Below, in pieces: positions 25,950 to 38,252 of a stretch of DNA of 64,000 bases (the first letter of the stretch is position 1; each line of letters starts with the position of its first letter). The translations under genes and the position numbers were made by a program. The notes under the pieces were generated by a model, which had not been told where the DNA came from, made no database searches, and saw only the letters and a list, made by a program, of their open reading frames with translations. The DNA is taken from positions 63,597,543 to 63,661,542 of the forward strand of contig NC_066314.1 in assembly GCF_022539315.1 (NCBI RefSeq), read 5' to 3'. The DNA is from Serinus canaria (lineage: Eukaryota > Chordata > Aves > Passeriformes > Fringillidae).

Positions 25950-26535
25950 AATGCATTTGCACTTGGCCTTGTTGAACTGGATGTGGTTCTCATGGTCCCA
26001 CTTCTCAGGCCTGTCCAGGTCCCTCTGGATGGCATCCCTTCCCTCAAGCCCATCCATGCCTGGCTCAGCTTGATGTCACCTTCAAACCTGCTGAGGCTGA
26101 GGCACTGAGGAAGATATTAAGTAGTTTTTTTTTCCCAGTAAAGACCCTTGGGGCAAGTCCCCCATTGCTGGTTTCCATTATGACATTGATCTGTACATTG
26201 AAACTCTTTGGATGCAACCATCCAGACAATTCCTTGTCCATCTACCTTTCCATCCATATCTCTCCAATTGTGAACCAGCAATGGCAAGGGGGTGTCTATC
26301 AAAGGCCTTGAAGAAGTCCAGGTATTTGATCTCAGTTGTCACTGTTGTAGAAGGTAAGTAGAGCAGTCAGGCATGACTGCACTTGTTTAAGTCATGTTCA
26401 GACTCATTAATCTCCTCCTTGTCTTCCATATAATTCCACAGGACTTCTAGAGGGATCTGTCCCATGACCTTACTGGGCACTAAGGTGAGGCTGACTAGTC
26501 AGCAGTCCCAGGGTGCTGCTTGTTCCCCCATGTTA
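25950..26535 (-). mobile_element. CR1 LINE fragment, decayed reverse-transcriptase region
   Basis: Read on the minus strand, the segment follows the distal half of the CR1 ORF2 reverse transcriptase. LEGRDAIQRDLDRPEKW followed by FNKAKCKC (25953-26048) is the characteristic CR1 stretch after the catalytic box. Further upstream, decayed matches to the conserved stretch ending in the GVPQGSVLGP region lie at about 26120-26300, and matches corresponding to the KAFDT region at about 26300-26340. The catalytic Phe-Ala-Asp-Asp box reads approximately Phe-Glu-Gly-Asp. Frameshifts and a deletion of some 50 bases interrupt the frame. Recognition stops sharply at 25953 and fades near 26535. It is a dead, old copy. 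Confidence 0.88.
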
Positions 26536-29500
26536 AAACACACGTGCTTCCATGCATTCCCCCTTGGCAGTGGCTCTAACACAAGCCAAAATTACAGAAA
26601 GCATTCCCAGGGGAAGTCTCTGTGTGTGCTTTTATTTCCATTTGTACTGACACTGGTTCACTGGTGTTCACCCTGCTCATTTCTGCTGGATGGGAGTGCA
26701 GCTGCTGAGCAGGGAGCACTCACAAGGTCACTCCTACACACTCCTACACAAGGTCCTCCTCTCACACTGTTCCTCACACAGTGGAACAGTGACAGTGCCT
26801 GAATGGGCACGGCCCATGAGGTTGTCAGCACTGCAGCCACATCTGCAGTGGTCCCACTTTGCCTTTTGACTCAGAACAGAGGCACAGCCCAGGCAGTCAA
26901 GGTCTCCCAAGGACACAGGATCAGCAGGGGCAGCTGTCAGGAGTGCAGTTCACCAGTGCATCAAAAGACAAGAGTGTAGATCAAGTAAAGATGAGATACC
27001 TTTTCTCCACAAGATCACGTGGTTTTCTACCTGATCCAGTTTCACTGTGGAAGATACATGGTGTCCTCTCTTACCAGAGACATCGACACCAACCCAAACA
27101 AGATTTTCCACATTCCTTCCAATAATGCATGACATCCTGAAGTCTGCTGTCTGCCTGTGATGATGCAAGATGCTCAGAAGTCATTACAACAAAGCCCCAG
27201 GGGATTATTTTCTCATTTCCATAATTACATAGTCAGTAATAATATCACGAACCAATCTTATCTCAAAACGTGTACTCAGATCTTCAATGGTGATATTTCT
27301 TCAGTGATGTGTGCTCACATCTTTAATGGTGATATTTCTTCAGTGATGTGTGGGATTAAAGTCCTGTGTATGATAAGGCCGCAGCAGTGAGGGAAATAAA
27401 AGTTCAGCTTCCATCAGCTGGGGGTTTTCACTCCTGAGAAAAGGTAACTGTGCCCCCAGTACAGATGATGTGGGTGACAGATCACAAATCTGCTGCCTCA
27501 TCTGGAACACTCTCTTCATCTCTGGAGAGTAAAAAGTGAGAAAAGACTCTCCAGACACAGCTGCCCCTTTCAGAAGTGGGCCTGTCCAGCAGCCCTGGGT
27601 GTTTTCCTTCCAACTGCCTTGATGTGGTATCACCAGAGGAACCTGTGCTGGAAGTCCCTCCAATTTCTGTAGGACCAGGACAGCTGCATTCCCTGCTTTT
27701 CCCTTGGCATGGCAAATGAGCAGGGCTCTTTTGGTTCCTCTTTTCTCAGTAGCTCAAGGAGTTTTCTCTTCTCACTGATGTTTCCAGCCTAAGCCCTGAA
27801 GGGTCTGACAATACATTCAGGAAGTGCTGTATCTCATGCAGCCCTAAACAGCAGAGCTCATTCAGCACTCTTTTGAACAATCTGAACAATGTGTCTAAAA
27901 AGAAAACCATGGTTTAGGGAGTAAAATGCCACCAGGTAAAGAATCCCAAACATCAAAACTGCGTTTTTTAGTATTCTGAAGGAGTACATGCTGGAATCAT
28001 TGTACTGGCCAAGGAAAAGCCTGGTGAAGGGCCCAGGGTAGATCTTTCTCAGACATCATTTCTAGCTGCAGCATAGCCCAGCCAGCAGAACTAGACAAGA
28101 TGGTACTGTGCTACCTCCATGGTAGGAAAAGGTTTGAGTCCCTCTCAACCAGCCTGAAGAGCAGCCTCTTTTCTCAGTTAAAGCAACCTCTGCTGTTAGT
28201 CAAAAGACACTCCAAGGTAGCTGGAAATATTAGACATCAAAAGAGAGAAAAAAAAGTCTAATTAACTAACGGTCATTATTGCTTTTCTCACATCCTTTTC
28301 TAACCTCCAGAGGATCCCAAGCTCTGGACTGGATTTCTGCTGCTGGAGATGTGCACGTGCTCCCTGCAGCTCCCTCCCTGTCATCCAGCAAACAGTGCCT
28401 GTTAGACAGAAAAGAGAGAAACAGCCAAGAGCATCCTCCCTACAAGGAGCTGTTTTGCCAAAACACTTACTGCCTCATGTTTAGCCCTCGTTGTGGGTTT
28501 CAGTGGCTCCCAAATGACTCTGTAAAAGTACAGTGTCTCTGCCTGGATTCCTGGCTGAACACCCATTTGTCTCAGGGCTTGGATTTGGCACATCTGGGTT
28601 TGTGAACAGAATTTTATCTCATCTTCATTGTGTTGTTTGATCTCCCCCTGGGGTGGGTGGAACTGTGTGCAAGGGACTGACCTGACATAAGCAGTGAGGG
28701 GAAGGGAATTTTTGAACTCTGTGATTAATGTAACTGCTGTACCTTGTCTGGCCAATCAGACAGGCAAAGGTTGTTCTTTCTTTAACCAAAGAATCAAAAT
28801 TTTCAGCAACAATGCCTTGAAGCATTTGCCTGAGACTCACCTCAGCCTTAGAGGGGAAAATTCACATTTCAAAAATACCTGTTGAGCATTACTTATGCTT
28901 AGCTAAAATGCAGCTTTTCTTCTTTACAGCTGTGTACCTTGGGTTGTCACATCCCTTGTTAGCACCCTGGCCACCAAGGCCCTTCAAGCAGCCAGTGTTC
29001 CTGGTGGAGGGGCTGGGGTTTGTATCATCAGCATGAGGGGGAAAGGGAACCACTTGTGCACAGTTACTGTGGCAGAAGAACAATTGCCTGATTCAGTGTC
29101 CTTATTCCCTTTGTTTTCTTTGCTGAGAATTTTCCCCTTTCTGAAACACTAAACAGCTCATTTCTTCCAACCTAAACAAACGATCCTGCCAGCTACTGAT
29201 TTTTCCCTCCTTTCTATTTCTAATGGTTGGTATTGTCAGTACAAGTTTCCATTTGTTTGATAGCGGGTCAGGGGGCCAAGAAGAGCAAGGGACAGCTCCT
29301 GTTACACATCAGTGCTGTGCCAAACTCTTCAGTTTGGCTACACCATGAGTGTTATCACTCCTGGACTCCACCAACCCCACTGGCCAACTCTCAGGGAGCT
29401 GCTGCTTTGGCTGGAGACAGGCAGAGTGCACTAAGAGAGCCTGAGAGCCTTCATCCTCAGAGCCATGGGTGTCTCTTTCACTGAGCTGGTGCATTCTCCC

Positions 29501-31537
29501 CTCTGTGTTATCATGTAATTCCTCACACCACAGTCCAGGTAAGCCAGACCTCCAGATAAGGAAGGCTATTGCTTTAGGAAAGCTGGCAATAAACTTCAGC
29601 ATCAACCCAAAACTGGTCCAAAGGGCTGCAGCTGGCAGGCTACAGTCCTTCCTTCCCATGGAAGAGCATCAGGGAAAAGAGGGAGCATTTCTGCAGACAC
29701 AGACCACTGAGAGGTTTTGTACTTGATGGATCTGTGCTCAAAGCAGGTGAAATTCAGAGCAGACATGAACCCACTGGAGTCATGGACTTATGGATGAATT
29801 TGGCTTGAGCTCTCTTACCACGTGGCTGAATAAGCAGTTGGTAGGTTTAAAAAAGCCCCTGGTTTCACTAACCTCACTGGAGCTCTGAATTGGAGTAAAA
29901 ATTTCCCAGTGACCTTCAAACCCATATATTACATGGCAGACAGTAGCTTTCATCCCATGGAAAACCTGAGTTTAGACACAACTAGAGACAGACATCACAG
30001 AGGTGCCCAGTGACTGTGATCCATTTTTGTGAATAGCACTGCTTTGAGTGGGTCCTCAGATCCCTAAGCTTCCCTCAAGTTTAATGTATGAGTGAACCCA
30101 AAGCAAAAGAAGTGGCAACTGCAGCAGAATCTGCACTTTCTGCCTGACTTGGATCAATGTCTGACAACGTTGTGTTGTCATTCAGCATGTTCAGTGCTGA
30201 ATTAAAATGGTAAGTTTTTGAAAATATGTCAGTAATTATCAGGGGTGGGAAAAACTCCCAGATTAGCTAGGCCTTGCCCATGTACCCATTTTGCAAAAAT
30301 AACATCATTTTCACTGGCAACAGTTTGTGTGAGGCTGAAAATAAAGGTGACAGTGAAAGTGTTGAATAAGCACAAAGCCAGCTTATCCCTTCAAGCATAA
30401 ACAGCTGAAGGAGTGGTTTGTGGCAGGGAATCACCTATGACAATCATGCTCTTTCATGTTCTGGGATGGAGCTGCTCTGTGTGTTCCCCCTTCCACCCAC
30501 CCTACTCCCCAGTCTGGGTGAAATCATGCCTTTGGACTTCAACAGGCAGCCCTGTTTCAAGTGACTGCTGTGGAGAACCTGGAGCCACAGGCTGCTGGAA
30601 GTGAAAGAGCAGGCTGAGCTTGCACAGCTCCTTCTGGCTGCTCCTGGCATCAGCTGGAGCCAGGAGTGAGGGGCATGAGGGCTGACTGCTCTGTGTGAGA
30701 AGAGGAGATGTCCACGGGGGTAAGGAGGCCAACAGAGACCATGTTGTCACTGACAGGGACCCAGTCACACAGGACTAAATCCAGGCTCGAGCTATTCCTA
30801 TTCCCTGCAGGGAAGAAAAGCTTAAAACAAAAGCAGTATCAAAGTAGCTGAAAACTTGGCAAAATGCATACAAAAGAGTCAGGGAAATTGGATGAATAAA
30901 ATGCCCCCCACCCCCAGGTGCCAGCAACATAAACATTGGAAAAGCTGGAGCATTCAAATGGCTTTGCTTTCATAAAGTGCCTTTTTTTTCTCACCCCAGA
31001 CTTTTTTGGGTCTGTTTTTCTTCTTTATCTCTCCCCAGCAGTGGCTGACAGATGACCTTTAAAGCCCCGGAGAGCAGCCCCAGCAGGTGATTTACTAACA
31101 GCTGTGCCAGTCAGCAAACTGGAGGGGCAGAGGTCGGGGCTGCCCAGCCAATTCAGGGTGGGATTTAATTAAAGAAAGATGCATTACACTTTTTATTGAT
31201 TTGTGTACATGCACACACGAGCCTTTTCTTCTTTTTCCTCTTTCTTTTTCTTATGTTTACGTCGCTCCATGCACCTGGACATTTCATCCTGGCTGTGTGA
31301 GCCTTGCCACCTCACCCCCCCCCAAGGACATCACTCCCTGAAATCCCATCTCACACTTCCAGAGGGGCTGGAACAGGTGGGGAGGAGGCAAGTGGAGGGG
31401 AACCCAGCATCTAACAGCACACAGCATCCCTGCTTTTCCCTTGGTGTTCTTGGGGTGCTGGGTGGGTGTTTGAGGGATGCTGGTTTTTCTCTCCCTCTTC
31501 CCCTGTGGTAAAACTCTGACTTTTTTCTGTCTTCCAG
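26536..31537. other. Intergenic or intronic sequence, no gene recognised
   Basis: Apart from a 10-bp duplication (CTCCTACACA twice at 26731-26750) and the 39-bp duplication at 27271, I see unique sequence with no supported exon, RNA gene or interspersed repeat. Confidence 0.5.
27271..27352. repeat. 39-bp tandem duplication, two copies
   Basis: Copy one is 27271-27309 and copy two 27310-27348. They share AATGGTGATATTTCTTCAGT exactly and differ at a few bases in the first third (TACTCAGATCTTC against TGCTCACATCTTT). The unit is a multiple of three, so a frame (27157-27390) passes through it unbroken, but I do not think it is coding. Confidence 0.9.
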
Positions 31538-31660
31538 ATGATCCACTGGGAGAGGGGGAAGCAAGGCATTAAAAGGACAAGTCTTGCCTTTTTGTCTAGG
31601 ATCAAAGGCTTTTCCACTAAAGACAGTGGGCATTTTTGGAGCAGCAAAATGCACAGTTAA
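31538..31660 (+). other. Exon-like segment with strong acceptor (low certainty)
   Basis: A strong acceptor (CTTTTTTCTGTCTTCCAG) ends at 31537. It is followed by an in-phase ATG-led frame of 40 codons ending at TAA 31658-31660, with AATAAA at 31668-31673. The encoded peptide is basic and has no recognisable domain. The polyadenylation signal lies only 7 bases after the stop, which is unusual. The combination may be chance. Confidence 0.15.
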
Positions 31661-31917
31661 AAGGCAGAATAAAAATTCTGTGACTCTGTATTGACATACC
31701 AGTATAGTTCATTATTCTCATTCATGCACCTAATCCCCATTTTTTGTTAACTCAGACATTTACTATTACTATTATTCTGCTGGGTTTTTTATCAGATTTT
31801 TCAAATATATAATAGTCACATATAAACAAATTTCCATTCAACTCAGGAGTTTAAAAAGTGAATTGATCATCATGCCTGGCTAAGGCCACAGCTTGGAGAC
31901 AAACTTCAGATTTGATA

Positions 31918-32382
31918 TTAAGTCTTTTGGTGATGGACAATCTGCTGTTCTAGTGGTGAAATTAATCCTTCACAAAATAAATAGGATTTTGTGACCAAGT
32001 TTTTCCAAAGGCATTTTTCAGTCAGAGTCTTACAGGGAGGAGTCAGATAAACTAAGAGTAAATCATCTTGCTTTTTCTTAGAAGTCACTGCCCTCTCAGA
32101 TGTTTCTACCAAATCACTTTGCAGTCTTCCCTTGAGTAAAACACGTGGAGCTTCTGATGACTCCCAAAGCAAGGCAGATTTCATAGGCTTCAGATTCCTT
32201 AGTGAGCTTTTTTCTGAACCCTTTCCAATTTTCCCAGCTCTTTTCTTGGCCTTCCTGGTCTCCTTCCAAGGCATGGTGGTTGTCATTGGCCTGGAAGTCC
32301 CTGTGACAGGTGAGGCTTCTGTGGACCGAGAAGCTCCGAGCACAGCTGCCAAATTTCCCTTAAAAGAGTTCTCTACAGCTCA
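31918..32382 (-). other. Minus-strand open frame, Lys/Ser-rich, unidentified
   Basis: About 155 codons are open on the minus strand. The first ATG lies some 20 codons in (the Pro-Met-Thr-Thr-Thr-Met segment) and the frame closes at TAA at 31918-31920. The encoded peptide is basic, with a Lys-rich first third (KETRKAKKRAGKIGKG) and a more mixed C-terminal part. It lacks the Cys, Trp and Pro excess of most chance frames here. I recognise no domain. Low confidence that it is coding. Confidence 0.15.
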
Positions 32383-32383
32383 C

Positions 32384-32446
32384 CATCCTGGGCTCAGGCA
32401 TGCAGGTATGACACATCCAAGCTTGGTTAGGTTCACGTTTAGGCTT
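32384..32446 (-). other. Possible 63-bp minus-strand exon with acceptor and donor
   Basis: On the minus strand, CTGCCCCTTCTTGCCTTTTCAG is an excellent acceptor ending at 32447. Sixty-three bases later, ATG followed by GTGAGC is a very good donor. The interval is open in two frames. One encodes 21 residues with a Trp-Met-Cys-His-Thr-Cys segment (a CxxC pair). The interval is a multiple of three. Its reading phase does not join neatly to the open frame that follows at 31918-32382 through the acceptors I could find, so the two may be unrelated. I do not recognise the peptide. Confidence 0.2.
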
Positions 32447-34280
32447 CTGAAAAGGCAAGAAGGGGCAGCCACCTGAACCAAAGACAAAGGAGGTTTCAGA
32501 GTAGCTGAGGATATGAGGGTTCCCCTTTCACTCTGGTTTCTCCCATTGTGGTTTTACACCCATGCACTGGCAGCAGCCATTGTCCATAGGTCAGAATTCT
32601 ACAGCCCTAACCTGAGGCAAACTCCTTCCAAAAATGGATGTTTCTGGTGTGGCAGACTGGCCTGGAATGTCTAGGTCTAAACTAATTACACAGACTTCCC
32701 GTCATCCCACCAAAACTGGGATGCCTGTGTTCAGCTGAGCCTTTCAACACCACCAAGGCATCTCTAAGTCCAGTTCCCTTTAAAATGCAGAGGAAATAAA
32801 TACCCAACATCACTATGTGGCTTTGAAAATCCCCTTGCAATCTCCAACCCTCACTTCCCATCTGTAAAACAGGAAAAACAGCAATTCCTACCCCCTATCT
32901 GCTTTATCAGTCTTGTCTATGCAGACCACAAATTCTATGAGACATGAACTGGCTGCTACTAAATATAGGTACAATGTCTAGCACAGTTTTTATTAGAGCC
33001 CCTAGGCACTACAGCTCCATAAATATCCATGTTGACTTTTTCCAGATTAAGAACACATCAATGGGAGCTTTGCTCAAGTAAGAACTGCAGGATCTGGCAC
33101 TGGTGCTCTTAAACCCTAATAGGACTGAGAGAGTCTGAAGCCTCTTCCAGGCTCATTCACTGGTATCAATGCTTTTAATACCAAGTCAGCTGTTGTGACA
33201 TAAAGGGTATGTTTCTCTTGGTGCTGTTTCTTGGAACTGAAGAGCCCTCCTGAAGTTTTAATTTTCTTTACTGAAAAGCCCTGCTATGGTAAATCATCAA
33301 CTCACCAAATTTATAGGAGGCACAGCACTTAGTATGTCACGTCTCTGAGCCCAGCCTACTGATTCACTTACTTATGCTTTTGTTCTTTTGCTTTGTAGTT
33401 CTCTTGATTTCAGCAACTGTCTATCATTTTCATGAGGCTTGCTGGCTAGAATGCCCCCTACTATTCCAGTAATCATTGCCCTGCTAGAGTGTTTATTACT
33501 GACTGAATGGCTGCACAGACTGGTAGAATGACCTGAGCTGTATGAATTTTCCCTCAAGTCTCTGGGGCCTCACAATTCTTAAAAGAATGTAAAGGAAAAA
33601 AAAAAAGAAAAAAGAAAAAAAAAATGGAGCTTAGTTATGGGGAAGGGTCAAAGTCAAGTTTCTCTGCAGTAGCAGATTTCTTCACTGCCCTCGGTGCCTC
33701 TGACCCTGAGCACTCACCACATCACCTTCAATAGCCAGGGAGCAGCTGTGAACTTGCCATGAGATGAGAACTGAGCCAGGTAACCTTCAGCAGCCCATTG
33801 TGCATGGGTGCATCAGGAGACTGCTGCTTAAATCCTGTGTGCTCCTCCTCCACAAAACATTCCCCCTGGATGGGGTGCTAACACGCTGGGGACTGCCTGG
33901 GTGTTTGGGGTGTATTTGATTTGAGGTTTGTGGTAGGTGCACTGTAAAAAAAACAAAACAAAACACAAACAAACCACACATACACATACAAAAAACTAGT
34001 GACCAACACAAGATAATACACAGACGTGTAAATAACTGTGGGTCGGTTTCCAAAACACAGACTCTCTCTAACTTTTATCAGTGGTTTGTTTCCCTTCTGG
34101 CTGAGATTCTCAAAAGTGGGTGCCTAAAATTAGTCTCTCCTGGGTAAAAGCTTCAAAAGCATCTTAATAACACAGGAATCCAAGTGCCTCATATAGCACT
34201 TCTTAAAGGCTCTGGAAAATCTCAGCCCTCCATCCACATCTTTAGTGACAGGATTTTGAAATGCCCGCAGCTCACGGTAG
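32447..34280. other. Noncoding sequence, no gene recognised
   Basis: There is no supported exon. It contains an A-rich run at 33594-33624 and A-rich low-complexity sequence at 33945-33992. Confidence 0.5.
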
Positions 34281-35231
34281 CTGCCGTGGCAGCCGAGGCT
34301 GAGGATTCTTCCAAGGAAGTGGGGCATCCATCACACTCTGTCTGCTGGCCTGATCCTGCTCAAAGAATCACACCTAATATGGATTCCCACGTTCAACACG
34401 ACTCGAAACTTAAACCAGTTTTTAAAGCCTGGAGTCAGTTTCTGTGCCATGGATCCCACAGGAGAATTTGCAGTTATGAATCAGACCACAAATGCTGTTG
34501 TTTTGGGGAAGATTTCACAGCACTGTTATTCCCATATCCACAGCTCATCATTGCTGTCAGATGTGCTAGCTCTAGGCCATAGGGGGTATAAAGGGCACCA
34601 AATAAACAAGCACAATTTCTTCTCTCATGCAAATTTTATTACAGTTGTATGGGGAGGCTGTAAAAGATTTCTGTGTTTAGCTGCTTCTTATGGAAAGAGG
34701 ATTTTTTTTTCCACAGTGTTAAAACAAAAACAAAGAAAACAAAAACCAAATTTCACCCTGAAAGAAAGGCCAAAGGACTCCTGGCACAGCTATTTCAGAG
34801 TAAGCTGTTCCACACTCCTAATTCTGCAAGAGCTCCCCATGGAAAACATGGAACAAAAAGCAGTTTTTCCTTCTTGGAATGTTTCAGTTACTGAGCAGGC
34901 CACCAAGAGGAGCAGAAATCAAGGTCTATTCTGTGTCACTCTGGTTGTGTGTGTGCAGGATGCTCATCTCTGGGATCTCATGGCACCTAGAGGAACATCC
35001 CATCATGGAATACACACTTCAGAAATGGAAGGGGCAGCCTTTGCCATTCCTAGCTGTCTCTCTCACAAGGACAGAGGGACACAGCTGAAGGAAACCCAGG
35101 CCAAAGACTGGAAGGGACCAACACAGCCACAGAACCCCTGGCAGATGCCAAGGGAGGAGTGTCTTCAAAAGCCCTCCTCAACCACACTCCCAAATCACTG
35201 CTGGTCATGGGAAGGAAAACTTTGCTGCTGA
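34281..35231 (+). other. Unusually long open frame (317 codons), unidentified
   Basis: After an in-frame TAG at 34278-34280, the plus strand is open without a stop for 951 bases to 35231. The first ATG is at 34449 and leaves 260 residues. At the base composition here a stop is expected about every 18 codons, so this length is improbable by chance in 64 kb, though local composition can inflate such runs. The frame opens in a small CpG cluster (34264-34400). The predicted peptide has a Lys-rich segment (VLKQKQRKQKPNF), no obvious signal peptide or membrane helix, and no domain I know. I could not find matching splice sites with confidence. It may be an exon, a remnant of an unknown element, or chance. 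Confidence 0.2.
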
Positions 35232-38200
35232 CCAAGAAATCAAAGAGAAGCAGTAAAAAACAGCCAGGGCAAGCCTTAAGTCAGTGCCAAACCTCTTTGT
35301 TTCAGCTAGATCTCAGGCAACATTTTACTCACTGAATTTAGCCTAGTTCTTGTTTCCGTATGGGTCACCTAGAGGTTATGGCTTCCTAATCTTACGTATC
35401 GATCTCTTGTCTGAGCTGTTTTCAGGATATATCATATGTCTCTGCACTGCTTGGAGAACATTTGTTATGATATCAGAATTCATGCCATGCCAGTCGGCTT
35501 CACCACATCCAGGGTCACACACAGTATATCATCTGAAGTCTCCAAATGAGGTTTTCTGATTAAATAAAAATCTTTATTCACAAGGTGAAAATCCTCCATG
35601 CAAGTCATCTCTATCGTTAACATTTTCTTTTGCTATTAATATTGCTGCCAGTGAGCTGTTCACTGGGGAGCAAGTACAATGAAGGAGAGGCACTGCAAGG
35701 TCAGAAGGAATCAATATTAATGAAAAGTAAACATACAAGTCAGGGAGGAATCACAAACCCAGTTTGAAGCTAATTTGGTTTTTTATTCCAGCAAATATGC
35801 ATGGTGGCTTTTGCATTGTCTTCACAAAGTTCTTGTTTGGAAGTGTTGTTAGGAACTTTTGAACTTACTTCAGTTTCTAAGCTGCTGCACTGTCAGCCAA
35901 ACATTTCTTATTCAACCAGGGCCCCAGTGCAGGCCTAATTCAAGAAAATGGCAATTTTTCCTTTGGTGTCCATGGGGGAGCTCCTGACAAGCAGTCCCCT
36001 AAGGGCCCTAGAAAAGACACCAGCCACGGTTCCAGCAGCATCATGAGGCCTTTTCCAAGCTCTCCTTCTGCTTGGATGCAGAGAAAATCTTCCACGTACG
36101 GCTGTGCTTCATGCTAAATATGGAGCAGCAATCAAACATCTGTGGAGAGTTCATATTTGGCATGTTTACACGAGTATTTATTCCTCCTTTGTCTTCAGGC
36201 AGCAACTACTACATAATGTATTTGGTATGATTAATTGTGGGAATGTTGTTCATCCCAGCCTAGCATGACATCTCCAATTACATGACATCTTTCTCTCATT
36301 TGTAAGGGAAGAAGTGATTTCTGTATCTTGACATGTTTATCATTGTTAGGGTGAGCTAGTTATCTTATATGGGCCTGCTCCCTGGTTCTCAGGGCTGACA
36401 GATTATGGTTTCACATTAAAATCACATATGCCTTGTTATTGCAGCTGCATCTTGAAAGGAAAGCAAATAGAGGAATCACCACCACACAAGAGCTGTAAGA
36501 TGATGTTTTGTTCAGCGAGCCAGTGGTTTGCAAGGTTGTTCTAGGCTATTATCATTTATACAGTTATTGGGTATTTGATTTTCCCAGTATTTTTTTTTTA
36601 ATCTCAACAATGGAAAATGCAACACACATTTCCATAGTCTTGCACAAGGCTCCAACTGATCACAGACCTTCCCTGTGGGTGGGATTTGCTTCACCTATTT
36701 TGAGCCATCTATTTAAAAGCTGGGCATCTGCTCTAAATCAAGCACTCAGTCACCAGTGACAGACAGATGCTTCTTGAGAGATGATTTGTCCCACCTGCTT
36801 TCAACATAAAATTTCAGATATGAGGAAAATCTAAGGATTCAATATTTTTGCCCAATTATTAGTTTTTAAAAAAAAGTGTAATACATCTTTGTAGCTCTGC
36901 TTCAAAAGTTACAAAACACTTTATCTTCAGCATTTTTCAAATGCATTAATGCAAAGATGTATTCAAAAATCTCTCAAGAAAGCTGTGAGACCCAAGGTAA
37001 AATTCCCATCCCAGTGGACTCCACAGAACTTTGTACAAAATTCAAGACATCAGGCAGCATGAGAAAACTGGGAATCTCTAAGCTTCGTGTTTTGAGTGGA
37101 AAATGTAGCTACTGAAGCACTTGTCATGCAGTTTTAGCTGGGGCCAAGCATCCAAAGGAAGTAGAGCACCAACCATCCAGTCATGGAAAGAGGGAAATAA
37201 GCCTTAATCATTGGATAAGCAGAGCATTCCTTGCAGTAGGACTCCAGACAATATAAATATAGCTTATTTAAAGCAAAGTGCTGCTTGCTTGCCCTGGAGT
37301 TTGCAAACTAAAGGGGTGAATGCAAAGGTCCATGTGCAGTTTAGTTCATCCACTAATGAACTCGATGAGAACCAGAGCTAATGAAAATCTGCTCAGCACC
37401 TTGCAGGCCAACCTAAATTGTTTTAGGAGTGTAAAACCTAGTATTTCAAAGAAAACTTAAGAATCAGAGATTTGGGAAAACACAGAAGGCCAGCATGATG
37501 GTCTGAGAAAAGGTTCACCAATGAACAAGAAGGTTCCTGGCATCCTGATAATTTTGCTGTTTGTTGTAGATGTTCTATTGCCTCTGAGCAGAAGTGACCC
37601 TTTTCACATATTCAAATATAATACAAATATGAGAATGGTTTCTTCTAGAGGTGCCTGAACAGTAAAACAGCTCCACAAAGAAATTGAGGGGTAGGTGTTC
37701 TTATTTGCAAGCACATCAGCATTTTTCCTCACCCTGGTCATTCTAAAGTTGCTCTTATTGGTGAAGGCAGAGCTGCAGAGGCCAAGACCAAGTGAACATT
37801 CGCTTCAGTAATTGCTGGATTCCTCAGTCTAGAAACTGCATTCTGTAAGCCAGGGCAATGGACCCCACAAAACCTCTTTCCATCTCTGCAAAACACAATC
37901 TTCTGGAAGCATGCCCTTGTGTTTTTCATTAGAGTTATTGGTATGATAATTACTTGGTTATTAACACTTAATGCAAACTCTTGCAAACCATTTCAGCTGC
38001 AGTGCTGCTGCTTTGTTTCTGCTGCTGTGGGAATGAGAGGGAAGAATTGGTGGTCCTTCCTTTCAAAAAAATGGGCCAGCATAAATTATATCCCAGTATA
38101 TAATTCTTTGTTGAATTACCCACGGAGGGGGGGGTTGGAAGACCAAGTCTCTAATTTTTCATTAACCTCCACTTGCCACTGGTAAGTGTGCAGTTTCTTG

Positions 38201-38235
38201 AGTTAATGATTTTTGTATAGACACAAAAAGGCAAG

Positions 38236-38252
38236 ACACACACACACACACA
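38236..38252. repeat. (AC)n microsatellite
   Basis: Seventeen bases of AC dinucleotides. Confidence 0.85.

Noticed and set aside
27157..27390. Plus-strand frame with a 13-residue peptide repeat
   Set aside because: The repeat is the 39-bp DNA duplication, which keeps frame because 39 is divisible by three. There is no other coding evidence.
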